DNA of 64,000 nucleotides from Porifericola rhodea (GCF_030506305.1 NZ_CP119421.1:240354-304353); one strand, 5' to 3'; numbered from the stretch's first letter, positions 41,945 through 51,307 are shown. Translations and numbers: made by a program. The notes: generated from the sequence alone by a model not told the origin.

Positions 41945-43021
41945 TCAGGGAGTCGTTTGTGAAATAAAACTGGTATCCGTAAGGGTATTTAAAAATGAGA
42001 TGAGAGCTTTCTTTTCATCTTCTTCCAGAGCGATACCTAAATTTTCTCCAGCACGTAAGCGTGTATCCAGAGAATAGGAAAGTTTTACTCCGCTGCTGTA
42101 ATGCTCTAGTACTTCTTCCAAGGTAGCAAAACGTCCGTCATGCATATAAGGAGGTGTAACAGCTACATTGCGCAAAGTGGGTGTTTTAAACGCTCCAATG
42201 TGCATACTATCGTATGTAATGCGATACCTACCCATAAAAACTCTTTCCTCATCTTCGCTATAAACAGTATCCAGCCCGATATTGTGAAAGGAAAAATCAG
42301 TAAAATAATCATTTTCACCTTTGCCAAAAGTATGGCAGGAAGCACACTTTTTTTCAAACAAAGCCATGCCTAGTAGCGCCTCTTTGCTAAGCGCAGCATG
42401 TTTTTCGCCCCTGATATACTGATCATAAGGACTATTTGCACTTAACAAAGTGCGCATATACTGTGCCAGCGAACGCGCCAGGTAAGCAGCCTGTATAGAA
42501 TCTGTACCAAACGCTTGGGCAAAAAGCCGGAGGTACAGCTCATCTTGCTGCAATTGAGAGATTAAACTTGTCAGGTTTTGCCCCATCTCATCGGGGTGTG
42601 TAAGAGGGCCAAATACCATAGACTCCAGATTTTTGGCACCTCCATCCCAGAAAAAACTCTTGTTCCATCCTACGTTCGTGAGCTGAGGCACATGCCGAGT
42701 TAATCTTTGCTGGCTTTGCCCTGCATGGCTTAATGCCAGCCCATCAGAAAAGGCTAATGAAGGTTGATGGCAGCTAGCACAGGATATTTGATGGTTAGCT
42801 GAGAGTCGTGGGTCATGAAAGAGCATCTTGCCCAGCGCCACCCCCTCTTTACTGAGTGGATTATGCTCAGGAATAGGCATAGCACCAAGATTTGAAGGAA
42901 TCTTAAGCGTATAAGGAGTGGCGCTATTATTTTCAGCACCTGGCTTCTGCTCACTACAACACAAAAAAAACCACAAAAAGAGCAGAGGAAGAGCCAGTTT
43001 TGTGGTTTTCAGCATTTGCAT
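41945..43021 (-). CDS. MauG/CcpA-type dihaem cytochrome c peroxidase lipoprotein
   Basis: A 358-residue exported protein with a lipobox at Cys21 or Cys22 (FFLCCSEQ). Two haem c sites, CASCH (81-85) and CASCH (226-230), and the NVGWNKSFFWDGGAKNLE and TPPYMHDGRFATLEE segments fit the bacterial cytochrome c peroxidase/MauG family. Such proteins either reduce peroxide or use a high-valent iron to modify a partner protein. Its start is 11 bp after the DUF3050 gene, so the two are probably co-transcribed. Which haem is catalytic cannot be settled here. Confidence 0.9.
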   Translation of the reverse strand: MQMLKTTKLALPLLFLWFFLCCSEQKPGAENNSATPYTLKIPSNLGAMPIPEHNPLSKEGVALGKMLFHDPRLSANHQISCASCHQPSLAFSDGLALSHAGQSQQRLTRHVPQLTNVGWNKSFFWDGGAKNLESMVFGPLTHPDEMGQNLTSLISQLQQDELYLRLFAQAFGTDSIQAAYLARSLAQYMRTLLSANSPYDQYIRGEKHAALSKEALLGMALFEKKCASCHTFGKGENDYFTDFSFHNIGLDTVYSEDEERVFMGRYRITYDSMHIGAFKTPTLRNVAVTPPYMHDGRFATLEEVLEHYSSGVKLSYSLDTRLRAGENLGIALEEDEKKALISFLNTLTDTSFISQTTP

Positions 43022-43032
43022 ATTATTTATAA

Positions 43033-43800
43033 TCAGGCCAAAGCCTTTTCAATACTATCCCAAAGGCTAATTCTGGCTTTAAGCGCTTTTTGAGCCACTT
43101 TATAGCTCTGATTCCACTTTTGTTGATCGTCTTCACAAAGCGACTCCATCATCAGCATCGCCAAAGGTCCGTGCTCGTCAGCATCCAATTCTATATGACG
43201 ATCCAGGTAGTAGATAAAATCTTCCAGATTAGCCGATTGATTCTTTTGTATATCTTTTACCAATGAAGTAAACATATCAGGAATAAGGTCTTCGCGCCCC
43301 CAGGTAAATACAGCGGCTACTTCGTGTACCAGCCCCCTGTCAATAGTTTGAAAGGTAAAATCCATAAAGGCTTTTATCTCTTTGTGTAAAGCAAGCTGAA
43401 CAGCCAGTTGGTCTACCGACTGCGACTGGCGAATTCCCTGCACAAACTGATCAATAAGGCTAGTATCCGCGCCTGCTTTTTGCATAGCAAGTTGGTAAAG
43501 CTCAAAATGACTGGCAGGATTGCCATGGCGGTCTACATCAGTTTCTTCCCCTAGCACTATTTCGTTTATCATGCGGGCAGCACTGCTATGCGGAGCGGGC
43601 ACCCAGGGTATCTGTACACAGCTAAGCTCGCGCTGTAAAAACTTGAGCAAGGACATAAAATCCCATACAGCAAATACATGAGCCTCCATAAATGTATGTA
43701 AATGTCCTGGCTTAGTAATTTTCTGATACAAGGTGTGGTTAATCAGTTGATCTTTCAAAGGCGCCAGGCCTTTTTCTATTCTGCTGATGTGAGGGTTCAT
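43033..43800 (-). CDS. DUF3050 protein, haem-oxygenase-like fold, possible diiron enzyme
   Basis: A 255-residue helical protein matching DUF3050. His33, His35, Glu39, His41 and Asp47 lie in one helix (PGHLHTFMEAHVFAVWDFM), followed by GEETDVDRHG, SHFELY and YLDRHIELDADEHGPLA. The spread of Glu, Asp and His over three helices resembles the haem-oxygenase-like diiron oxidases, but the ligand set is not proven. There is no signal peptide, so it is probably cytoplasmic. Lying between two dihaem peroxidase genes, it may make or modify a small molecule related to their function. Function is unknown. Confidence 0.75.
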   Translation of the reverse strand: MNPHISRIEKGLAPLKDQLINHTLYQKITKPGHLHTFMEAHVFAVWDFMSLLKFLQRELSCVQIPWVPAPHSSAARMINEIVLGEETDVDRHGNPASHFELYQLAMQKAGADTSLIDQFVQGIRQSQSVDQLAVQLALHKEIKAFMDFTFQTIDRGLVHEVAAVFTWGREDLIPDMFTSLVKDIQKNQSANLEDFIYYLDRHIELDADEHGPLAMLMMESLCEDDQQKWNQSYKVAQKALKARISLWDSIEKALA

Positions 43801-44044
43801 ATTAAATATATGTTCTAGTACTGTTACAAAAACTACTCATGTCCTTTACCTTCAACTATAGTGCGAAAAGTAAAACATCATTAAATAAACGTAGAAGGTG
43901 TAGCGTTTAGATTGCTCTTTCTGGCTGCTGTTATACTCCACTTACATAATCTTTGTTGCCATTAGCTAGTTCCTTATAGTACCAGATAATAAGCGATAAG
44001 ATATAAAATTAAAAGTAAGCACTTCGCTTTATCTATTTGAGTTG

Positions 44045-45175
44045 CTATTTGAAGGGATTAGAAAATTTTTCGTTCTGAATAAATGAGCTATCTGTGAGCA
44101 TATGTAAGAAGGCTAATACAGCTTCTTTTTCTTCTGGCAGCAGATAAAGCCTCACACTATCTGAGGTGGTTATAGCTTGATTGCTGGCTTCCAGAATAAG
44201 TGGGTCCAACGTATTGCTCATCTGTATATGCTCATCATAATGTTCCAGCACTTCTTCTAGTGTGCTAAATCTGCCATCATGCATGTAAGGAGCAGTAAGT
44301 GCGATATTTCTCAACGAAGGTGCCCGGAACTTCCCTTGATCAAAATTACTTCCGCTATGTGAAGCTAAGCCTTCGGCTAAAGAGGCATCTGTGTCCAGTC
44401 CATTGTTATGAAACCCACTAAAGCCTTCGTATGCTCCACCTGTAAAGGGCCCAAGATGGCAATCTCCACAGTTGGCGCCCCTGATGCCCTGAGATGGTTC
44501 CGGGTGAGTATAAAATAAAGTCATGCCCTTAAGCTCCAATTCGGTAGGCTGGTATTCATCACGCCAATAACGGTCTAGCTTGGTCTGATCACTAATAAGG
44601 GTGCGCTGAAACTGCGCCAAGGCTTTTAATAGGTTTTGCTCAGTGATACTATCACTACCAAAAGCTTCAAAAAATTTGTTGGGGTAATTATCAGTAGCTT
44701 GCAGACGTAAAACTGCTTCATTTACGTCTGTAAGTCCCATTTCCAGAGGATTGGTCAGTGGTCCAACCGCCTGCTCTTCCAGGCTTGCATCACGCCCATC
44801 CCAATTAAAGCGGCTTACCCATAACAGATTGTGTAAAGACATAGCATTTTTGTCTACCTCTCCCCCATTAAGCCCTACTGGAAACTGTTTACCATCTGTA
44901 AATGCTTTATTCTGCTGATGGCAAGAGGCACAGGAAATACTACCGTCTTCTGAAAGCTGCGTCTCATAAAACAACATTCTGCCAAGAGCTACCCCCTCCT
45001 CAGTTAGTGGGTTATCTTCCGGCAATCGTATGTTGTCAGGAAAATACCAAGGTAGGCTGAGTTCATAAGGTGTCGGATCATATACCGCTTCACCCTGCCC
45101 TTCTCCTTCCTCACATGCCAATAAGCTACACACAAACAAAACTAAGACACAATATGATAGACGAATGGTATTCAA
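44045..45175 (-). CDS. Second MauG/CcpA-type dihaem cytochrome c peroxidase lipoprotein
   Basis: A 376-residue lipoprotein (LLAC, Cys21) with haem motifs CASCH (82-86) and CGDCH (235-239). The family segments SRFNWDGRDASLEEQ and TAPYMHDGRFSTLEE are clear. It is a divergent paralogue of the peroxidase encoded at 41945-43021. Its start overlaps the stop of the small lipoprotein gene by 4 bp, which implies translational coupling. The 244-bp gap to the DUF3050 gene could hold a second promoter. Confidence 0.9.
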   Translation of the reverse strand: MNTIRLSYCVLVLFVCSLLACEEGEGQGEAVYDPTPYELSLPWYFPDNIRLPEDNPLTEEGVALGRMLFYETQLSEDGSISCASCHQQNKAFTDGKQFPVGLNGGEVDKNAMSLHNLLWVSRFNWDGRDASLEEQAVGPLTNPLEMGLTDVNEAVLRLQATDNYPNKFFEAFGSDSITEQNLLKALAQFQRTLISDQTKLDRYWRDEYQPTELELKGMTLFYTHPEPSQGIRGANCGDCHLGPFTGGAYEGFSGFHNNGLDTDASLAEGLASHSGSNFDQGKFRAPSLRNIALTAPYMHDGRFSTLEEVLEHYDEHIQMSNTLDPLILEASNQAITTSDSVRLYLLPEEKEAVLAFLHMLTDSSFIQNEKFSNPFK

Positions 45176-45624
45176 ATATTTTGAAGTAGATGCTCTGCTT
45201 TTTGTATACTATTCAGCATTTTTTCTTTTACAACGATGATGTTATCCTTTTCAGTTTGCAAAAGACAAATAATTTCCTGCTGGGTCATGTTTTCAAACTC
45301 AAAATCATTGGAACGCATCCAGTCCATCATAGCTTCTTCTGCTTGTAATAGCTCACCTTTAGCCTGTTTGCAGTCATTAATTTTTTGTAAGAGCTCTTTA
45401 TTTTTTTTAATCAGTTCCAGGCTATCTACAGACTCCATGAGTAGTCGCTGAAGCCTAAAAATACGGTCCATTTCCGGCATTACTTCGTCGTGTATGGCCA
45501 TCATTTGTTTGTAGAGGGTATCTTGCTCTGCCTGTTGTTCTGAGCGTGGAGAGCGCTCACCTTGTGAATCCAGAGAACAGGCGTATAAGCCTACCAATAC
45601 AAAAAGACATAACATTCTCATCAT
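45172..45624 (-). CDS. Small coiled-coil lipoprotein of unknown function
   Basis: A 150-residue lipoprotein (LYAC, Cys16) with long amphipathic helices (about 40-145, heptad-like Leu/Glu/Lys patterns such as RLLMESVDSLELIKKNKELL). Its gene overlaps the dihaem peroxidase gene by 4 bp, so it probably partners with that enzyme in the periplasm as a scaffold or substrate. It lacks the features I would expect of the copper protein MbnP. No further function can be assigned. Confidence 0.7.
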   Translation of the reverse strand: MMRMLCLFVLVGLYACSLDSQGERSPRSEQQAEQDTLYKQMMAIHDEVMPEMDRIFRLQRLLMESVDSLELIKKNKELLQKINDCKQAKGELLQAEEAMMDWMRSNDFEFENMTQQEIICLLQTEKDNIIVVKEKMLNSIQKAEHLLQNI

Positions 45625-45727
45625 AGCAGTTATGTTAAGCTAATAAGGATTGTCTTTAAATTAAGTCGGCTAAATTAGTCTGAGATGAACTTTGCTACTA
45701 ACAATAATACGCTTAGAGGGGCTTAAA

Positions 45728-45753
45728 AGCAAAAAGACTTCATAAATGAAGCC
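45728..45753 (-). terminator. Intrinsic terminator after mdh
   Basis: On the minus strand GGCTTCAT and ATGAAGTC form an 8-bp stem (45736-45753), and TTTTTGCTTTT follows. It lies 30 bp after the mdh stop. Confidence 0.75.
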
Positions 45754-45782
45754 TTTTCGATATTATTGAAGTACGGAGTTTA

Positions 45783-46709
45783 TTACATCTTGTCCAGTAC
45801 CTGCATTACTTCTCTTACGTGACCTTCTGAGGTTTTCAGCAGTTGCATCTCGTCATCGGTAAGCTCAAGCTCAATGATTTTTTCAATACCATTTTTACCT
45901 AAAATGACAGGAGCTCCCAGGTAGCAGTTGTCTATTCCGTATTCGCCTTCCAGTTTAACACATACAGGGAATACACGACGCTGATCTTTAACGATAGCTT
46001 CTACCATCTGAGCAGCCGCAGCACCCGGCGCATACCAGGCCGAAGTACCCATAAGCTTAACCAGTTCACCACCACCTTTTTTGGTACGTTCTACAATAGC
46101 ATCCAGCTTATCACTATCAATCATTTCAGTTACCGGAATACCACCTACAGTAGTATAACGAGGTAGAGGCACCATAGTATCACCATGACCACCCATTAGC
46201 ACAGCCTGAATGTCTTTAGGAGACACATTAAGCTCTTCTGCAAGGAAAGAACGATATCGGGCGGTATCCAGTATACCAGCCATACCCATTACTTTGGTAC
46301 GAGGAGCTTTAGAAGTCAGGTGTGCCTGATAGGTCATTACGTCTAGCGGGTTAGACACAATAATCAGGATAGCTTCAGGTGAATGCTTAATTACGTTTTC
46401 TGTCACTGTCTTTACGATACCGGCATTAGTCTCGATAAGGTCATCGCGAGACATACCAGGCTTACGAGGAAGCCCTGAAGTGATTACTACCACATCAGAA
46501 CCAGCGGTTTTTGTATAGTCATTGGTAGAGCCTATGGTGCGGGTGTCGTAGAGGTTGATAGGCGACTTCTCCCAGATGTCCAGCGCTTTTCCTTCGGCCA
46601 GCCCTTCCTTGATATCTACCAGTACAACTTCATTAGCTATCTCACGATAAGCTAAAACATCGGCGCAGGTGGCTCCTACGTTTCCAGCTCCTACTACTGT
46701 TACTTTCAT
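45783..46709 (-). CDS. mdh: Malate dehydrogenase, LDH-like type
   Basis: A 308-residue NAD-dependent malate dehydrogenase of the short, lactate-dehydrogenase-like group. VVGAGNVGATCADVLAYR (4-21) binds NAD. GLPRKPGMSRDDLIETNA carries the substrate Arg, and the Arg in MAGILDTARYRSFLA and the His in MGGHGDTMVPL complete the active site. It interconverts malate and oxaloacetate in the TCA cycle. It is a single-gene unit with a terminator behind and a promoter-like element in front. Confidence 0.95.
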   Translation of the reverse strand: MKVTVVGAGNVGATCADVLAYREIANEVVLVDIKEGLAEGKALDIWEKSPINLYDTRTIGSTNDYTKTAGSDVVVITSGLPRKPGMSRDDLIETNAGIVKTVTENVIKHSPEAILIIVSNPLDVMTYQAHLTSKAPRTKVMGMAGILDTARYRSFLAEELNVSPKDIQAVLMGGHGDTMVPLPRYTTVGGIPVTEMIDSDKLDAIVERTKKGGGELVKLMGTSAWYAPGAAAAQMVEAIVKDQRRVFPVCVKLEGEYGIDNCYLGAPVILGKNGIEKIIELELTDDEMQLLKTSEGHVREVMQVLDKM

Positions 46710-46764
46710 AGTATATGGATATTTATATAGTTTGGTGAAAAAATTTTTATTGTCCTGAAGGTCA

Positions 46765-46772
46765 CAAATTTA
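46765..46772 (-). promoter_or_regulatory. Candidate -7 element for mdh
   Basis: TAAATTTG on the minus strand matches TAnnTTTG exactly, 55 bp upstream of the mdh ATG. No properly spaced TTG is seen at -33, so the assignment is moderate. Confidence 0.35.
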
Positions 46773-46831
46773 ATAAAGTAGCGCAAAGAAGATAGAAAAT
46801 ACTGCTTCAATTACGCTACAGATATTTAACA

Positions 46832-47353
46832 TCAGAAGGTAGTATATAGCAGATCCAGGCTAAAAAAGCCTTTGGATGATCTGTAAGATGCAAAAAGCTG
46901 CTTGGTATACTCGTCGTACATCTCCGTAAGTGATGCCAGCACTTTTGCTTTTATCTTTGGCTGAGCCGAAAAGATATCCATAATATTTACATGAGGTATC
47001 ACATACAGATCTGCATCTGGCGAAGTGACAATAGCATTGTAGAAACGGTTAGTTTCCGCTATACAAGCGTTATTTCCAAAAGAATGTCCACTTCCTATCT
47101 GGTTCAGTACCTCCAGATCTTCACCGATATCAAAAGATATAGACACCTTACCCCGTTTGATAATGTAGAGGGCATGGCTGGGGTCTTTTCTAAAAAACAC
47201 TACTTCATCCTGCTTGTATTTGCGGGGATAGAGATAAGGAATAAAAAAAGCCTTTTCGTCATCAGTAAGCGACTCAAAGATTTTAATACCAGACATAAAG
47301 CTCAGAATACTCTTCTCTTCAGCAGAGTATGATCTTTGAAAAGGATTTTTCAT
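46832..47353 (-). CDS. Cyclic-nucleotide-binding-domain protein without DNA-binding domain
   Basis: About 173 residues from the ATG at 47353 (a GTG at 47374 would add seven). A single CRP-type beta-roll is visible (KYKQDEVVFFRKDPSHALYIIKRGKVSISF, LNQIGSGHSFG). The phosphate-binding cassette is degenerate: FGNNACIAETNRFYNA lacks the Glu after the Gly and the Arg-Ala pair needed to hold cAMP, so nucleotide binding is doubtful. There is no C-terminal helix-turn-helix. It follows tilS in the same direction. Role unknown. Confidence 0.75.
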   Translation of the reverse strand: MKNPFQRSYSAEEKSILSFMSGIKIFESLTDDEKAFFIPYLYPRKYKQDEVVFFRKDPSHALYIIKRGKVSISFDIGEDLEVLNQIGSGHSFGNNACIAETNRFYNAIVTSPDADLYVIPHVNIMDIFSAQPKIKAKVLASLTEMYDEYTKQLFASYRSSKGFFSLDLLYTTF

Positions 47354-47405
47354 GTAACTAAAAATAATTGCCACCTATCAGGTGCTTAGCCTACTGAAAG
47401 CAGGA

Positions 47406-48755
47406 TTATGGAAGTGATTTTACCTCCTGCTTTACCTCATAAACCTGGCGGGTATTTTCGGTTATCCGAAAACGATGATCTATCCTATGCCCTACTACCC
47501 ACACAATATCATCGCCAGAAGTAAGCACCATCACTCTCTTTTTCAAGTTTAGCGGAATTTTGAGGTCTATCATAAAATCGCTCAGCTTTTTTTTGCGATT
47601 CATGCCGAGTGGATAGAAAAAATCTCCTTTTTTCCATTTTCTGAGTGTAAGGGGAAATTTTAGTTTTTCATGATCCAGCGCGGCCATGTTTGCCAGTGGC
47701 AGCAGCTTGTATTTTAAGGCATCCCTTACACAAATAGAGAGATCAAAATCTTCTGCATGTAGCTCATGTTCCTGCTCATCAATAACATAAGCCCCTACAC
47801 CCTCTTCATGTATAAGACTGATAATCAACTCCTTACGATCTATATTTAAACGATGAGAGGAGGAGTCAAACACTTTTCCTACCTGAAGTACCTCTTCTTT
47901 GCGAATAGCCTCGGCTATCTCTCTGGATTGATGGTACTGAAAGCCATACTCCTTGATCAACTCATGCAGCACTACATTTAACCCAGGCTGATTTTTGAGC
48001 ATATTAATGTTGAGATAAACATCTCTGCCATCAGCTCGCACACACACATTTTTCAGGTCTTTCACTACAGCTTTAAATACTTCTTCTGCACCGGAAATTC
48101 TCTCCAGGCTCATTTCTAAGGTCTGCAAAAGATTGGGGTTGATCTCTTCCATTACAGGAATTACCTTCTGGCGAATCATGTTTCTGCGATGCTTCTCATC
48201 CAGGTTAGAGCTATCTTCGCGCCACTGAAGCTGGTTTTCTTGTGCATACGCTTCTATCTGCCGGCGATCCGCAAAAAGAATAGGACGAATAGTCCGCCCA
48301 TTTTTCGGACGAATACCGTGCAGTCCTGCAATACCAGTACCTTTGCTCAGGTTAAATATTAAAGTTTCTAACACATCGTTCTTATGGTGAGCCGTAGCAA
48401 CATATGCATAAGAGTAGGTAGCAAGAAGTTCGTTAAACCACTGATAGCGTAGCTCACGAGCAGCCATTTCTATTGAAACTTTATACTTTTCAGCATATTG
48501 AATGGTGTCAAAAGACTTAGCATAATGTTGTACTTTGTATTGCTGTGCCAGTTGGGCAACAAATGTTTCATCACCATCTGACTCTTCTGCACGTAAATTG
48601 AAGTTGCAATGCGCGATTGCAAAGTTCATATTTGCTTTGGCAAACAAATCGCTCATCACTACTGAGTCTACTCCGCCGCTAACGGCAAGTAACACAGGAG
48701 TGTCTTTGGTAAATAGATGCGTTTCGCTTACAAAAGCTTCAAATTTATTAACCAT
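47406..48755 (-). CDS. tilS: tRNA(Ile)-lysidine synthetase
   Basis: A 449-residue enzyme that attaches lysine to the wobble cytidine of the AUA-reading tRNA(Ile). The PP-loop SGGVDS (25-30) and the ATAHHKNDVLETLIFNLSKGTG segment mark the N-terminal catalytic domain. The C-terminal TilS domain includes FPLTLRKWKKGDFFYPLGMNR and KKLSDFMIDLKIP. It is an essential core gene, divergent from the OstA-like gene across 67 bp that contain a palindrome. Confidence 0.95.
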   Translation of the reverse strand: MVNKFEAFVSETHLFTKDTPVLLAVSGGVDSVVMSDLFAKANMNFAIAHCNFNLRAEESDGDETFVAQLAQQYKVQHYAKSFDTIQYAEKYKVSIEMAARELRYQWFNELLATYSYAYVATAHHKNDVLETLIFNLSKGTGIAGLHGIRPKNGRTIRPILFADRRQIEAYAQENQLQWREDSSNLDEKHRRNMIRQKVIPVMEEINPNLLQTLEMSLERISGAEEVFKAVVKDLKNVCVRADGRDVYLNINMLKNQPGLNVVLHELIKEYGFQYHQSREIAEAIRKEEVLQVGKVFDSSSHRLNIDRKELIISLIHEEGVGAYVIDEQEHELHAEDFDLSICVRDALKYKLLPLANMAALDHEKLKFPLTLRKWKKGDFFYPLGMNRKKKLSDFMIDLKIPLNLKKRVMVLTSGDDIVWVVGHRIDHRFRITENTRQVYEVKQEVKSLP

Positions 48756-48775
48756 GTTTTCAAGTTATTCGTCAA

Positions 48776-48792
48776 GATCATCTAGGATGATC
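48776..48792. promoter_or_regulatory. Palindrome in tilS/ostA divergent region
   Basis: GATCATC and GATGATC are perfect 7-bp arms around TAG, centred between the divergent start codons of tilS and the OstA-like gene. It may be a shared operator. Confidence 0.35.
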
Positions 48793-48822
48793 CGTTGTTA
48801 AAAAATAAGCAGAATCAAAAAA

Positions 48823-50424
48823 ATGAAATTCATATATAACTTCTTACCCCTCTTCTTAATTTTTGTTTGCTCTTTTTCTGTATTTGGGCAGGGTAAGATC
48901 AATATTGAACAGGCTGATTCATTTGAAGGAAGTACAAATGAAAATGGGGAACCTTTCCGTAAACTTATTGGAGATGTAATTCTGAGGCAGGGTAATACCC
49001 GTATTTTTGGAGACTCGGTTATTCTCTATTCTCAAAAAAACGTGACAGAAGTATTTGGTGAACGTGTGCGTGTAGTAGAAAGCGATACCATCACTGTCAC
49101 CGGCAAAAAATTAATATATAATGGCAATACCCGAGTGGCTCAGATGAGAGAAGACGTTATCTATAAAGACCCCAGCATGACACTCTACTCTGATCATCTG
49201 GATTATAACCTTCCTGCCAATCTGGCTTACTATTATGAAGGAGGGCGGCTGGTTGACTCTACCAACGTGCTCACCAGTACAGAGGGATCTTACCATACCA
49301 TAAGCCACATGGCTTCTTTCAAAGATAGTGTAGTATTGGTTAATCCGGATTATACCTTAGAATCTGATACCTTACAGTACAATACCCAATCTAAAATAGC
49401 TTATACCCAGGGGCCTACACTAATTACCGCCAGAGATGGCAACCAACTTACCGCACAGGCCGGTAGTGAGTACCTAACCACACAGCAGCAGTCTATTTTT
49501 GGACTGGGTACGGTAGAAACCGAAAAATATATTATTAGTGCGGATCAGCTCTTTCTGGACGATGTGCAAAAACTATATCGGGCTACCTCTAATGTAGAAA
49601 TGGTCTCCAAAGATGAGAATGTAGTTATTACCGGAGATAGCGCTATATATCGGCGAAATTTAGGCATTACCAAAGTCTACGGCAAGGCAGTAATGCGTCG
49701 CCCTATGGAAATGGACACCCTTTTTCTTTCTGCAGATACGTTGGTTAGCGTAGAAGACTCCATACCCGAAAACGAAAGAATATTGGCCTATCATGACGTT
49801 CGTGTTTACCGTAGCGACCTACAGGCATTATCAGATTCGCTTTCTTACCATATTACAGACTCTATCCTATACTTATATCGTGACCCCATTTTATGGAACA
49901 ATGAAAGCCAGATCGTTGCCGATACTATAAATTTAGAAATTATTGATGGACAGGTACGTAAGATGAATGTAATACAAAATTCCTTTGTAATCTCTAAAGA
50001 CACTACCAGCAATTTTAACCAGGTAAAAGGACGAGATATGGTAGTAGATTTTGATCAGGGGAGGATTAAAAGTATAGATGTAAACGGTAATGGCGAAAGC
50101 ATTTACTTCGTGCTGGAACAGGACTCCATCGTAGTAGGAATGAATCATATTCTCTGTAGCGATATGGTATTAAGATTTGCCCAAGGTGCTTTAAACAACA
50201 TTTCTTTTTACACAGACCCAAATGGGCAGTTAATTCCACCGCATGAACTGGCTAAGGCAGATAAAGAGCTTCAGGGCTTTGACTGGCGAATTGATGAACG
50301 CCCAAGTAAAGAGCAGGTGATCAAAAGAACAGCATTAAAACAAAGAAATGGTACGGATAAAAACAGTATAATTCCTGATGTAGACATCAAGAAAGTTGAG
50401 CAGCAACTTCCCTCTTCTCAGTAA
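48823..50424 (+). CDS. OstA/LptA-like lipopolysaccharide transport protein
   Basis: A 533-residue periplasmic protein with a signal peptide (about 1-22, SVFGQG) and repeated OstA/LptA-type beta segments (FRKLIGDVILRQGNTRIFGDSVILY, GKKLIYNGNTRVAQMREDVIY, GNQLTAQAGSEYL). It is much longer than E. coli LptA, as is usual for the OstA-like proteins of Bacteroidota. It would form part of the bridge that carries lipopolysaccharide to the outer membrane. The gene lies upstream of a T9SS cargo gene, with 110 bp between. Confidence 0.85.
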   Translation: MKFIYNFLPLFLIFVCSFSVFGQGKINIEQADSFEGSTNENGEPFRKLIGDVILRQGNTRIFGDSVILYSQKNVTEVFGERVRVVESDTITVTGKKLIYNGNTRVAQMREDVIYKDPSMTLYSDHLDYNLPANLAYYYEGGRLVDSTNVLTSTEGSYHTISHMASFKDSVVLVNPDYTLESDTLQYNTQSKIAYTQGPTLITARDGNQLTAQAGSEYLTTQQQSIFGLGTVETEKYIISADQLFLDDVQKLYRATSNVEMVSKDENVVITGDSAIYRRNLGITKVYGKAVMRRPMEMDTLFLSADTLVSVEDSIPENERILAYHDVRVYRSDLQALSDSLSYHITDSILYLYRDPILWNNESQIVADTINLEIIDGQVRKMNVIQNSFVISKDTTSNFNQVKGRDMVVDFDQGRIKSIDVNGNGESIYFVLEQDSIVVGMNHILCSDMVLRFAQGALNNISFYTDPNGQLIPPHELAKADKELQGFDWRIDERPSKEQVIKRTALKQRNGTDKNSIIPDVDIKKVEQQLPSSQ

Positions 50425-50534
50425 AATAACATATGTAGACTCTGAAAGTAGATGTAATAAAATGACAAAAATTAGTTGATTTATAGCAAAAATTTAAGTT
50501 ATTTTTATGAAATAAACATACCAGTAGTCCGTTT

Positions 50535-51239
50535 ATGAAGTTTTTCTTACCGGTACTTTTTTTACTCTGCACCTTAAGTGCTTATTCCCAGGAGTTTACG
50601 CTGCTAAACTCACAGGAAGAGTATTTTGTACCCACCGGTAAGCTTCAGGAGTTCCCTTTAAGCATTCACAATCAATCTGACAAACCTTTACGCTTAGCTG
50701 TAAGATTTTTAGACACAGACCAATCAAATGAAGATTTGCCTGCTTCTCTCTGTATTGGAGAAGATTGTCTTGACAAAGAAGGCATACTGGAGATTAACAC
50801 TTTGAGAGCTGGCGAAACTTTTGACGATATTTCTTTTAAGCTTAAGGCTAGTTTTAAAGAAATCCAGGGCAACATTCGCTTACTCTTTTTTGATACCGAT
50901 GCCCCCGCTAATGCATTGGAACGCTCTTTTACTTTTCATGTGCAGGGTGAGTTTCCCGGTGGTATCATGTATCAGAGGCCTAATCTTAAAGTAAGTAATG
51001 CCTATCCTAATCCCATTGTGAGTGCCGCAACCATAGATTACTCTATTAGCGATATGAATGATAAAGCCCAGATAGTAGTACTTAACTTATTAGGCAATCA
51101 GGTTTTTGCTCAGGATTTACCCCCTGCCGAAAACAGCCTTAAAATACCTGCTGATGAGCTTTCTAATGGAATTTACTTCTATACGCTTAATCTGAACGGC
51201 AAAAATGTGGCTACCAAAAAAATGGTGGTCAGGAAATAA
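50535..51239 (+). CDS. T9SS-secreted protein with type A sorting domain
   Basis: A 234-residue secreted protein. Signal peptide 1-18 (LSAYSQ), an immunoglobulin-like beta domain (about 25-140) and a type IX secretion sorting domain at the end (VSNAYPNPIVSAATIDYSI, LSNGIYFYTLNLNGK, KKMVVRK). The sorting domain directs export through the T9SS and attachment to or release from the surface. The function of the N-terminal domain is unknown; two Cys (CIGEDC) could form a disulfide. Confidence 0.88.
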   Translation: MKFFLPVLFLLCTLSAYSQEFTLLNSQEEYFVPTGKLQEFPLSIHNQSDKPLRLAVRFLDTDQSNEDLPASLCIGEDCLDKEGILEINTLRAGETFDDISFKLKASFKEIQGNIRLLFFDTDAPANALERSFTFHVQGEFPGGIMYQRPNLKVSNAYPNPIVSAATIDYSISDMNDKAQIVVLNLLGNQVFAQDLPPAENSLKIPADELSNGIYFYTLNLNGKNVATKKMVVRK

Positions 51240-51307
51240 CTTTAGCCTCTGCCCCGTTTACATTTCTGTACGCCTGTATCTCAGGAACTTTGTTTGTATC
51301 ACATACA

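Noticed and set aside
45172-45624. MbnP-like substrate of a MauG-type enzyme
   Set aside because: The protein is too short and coiled-coil in character, without the copper-binding features expected of MbnP.
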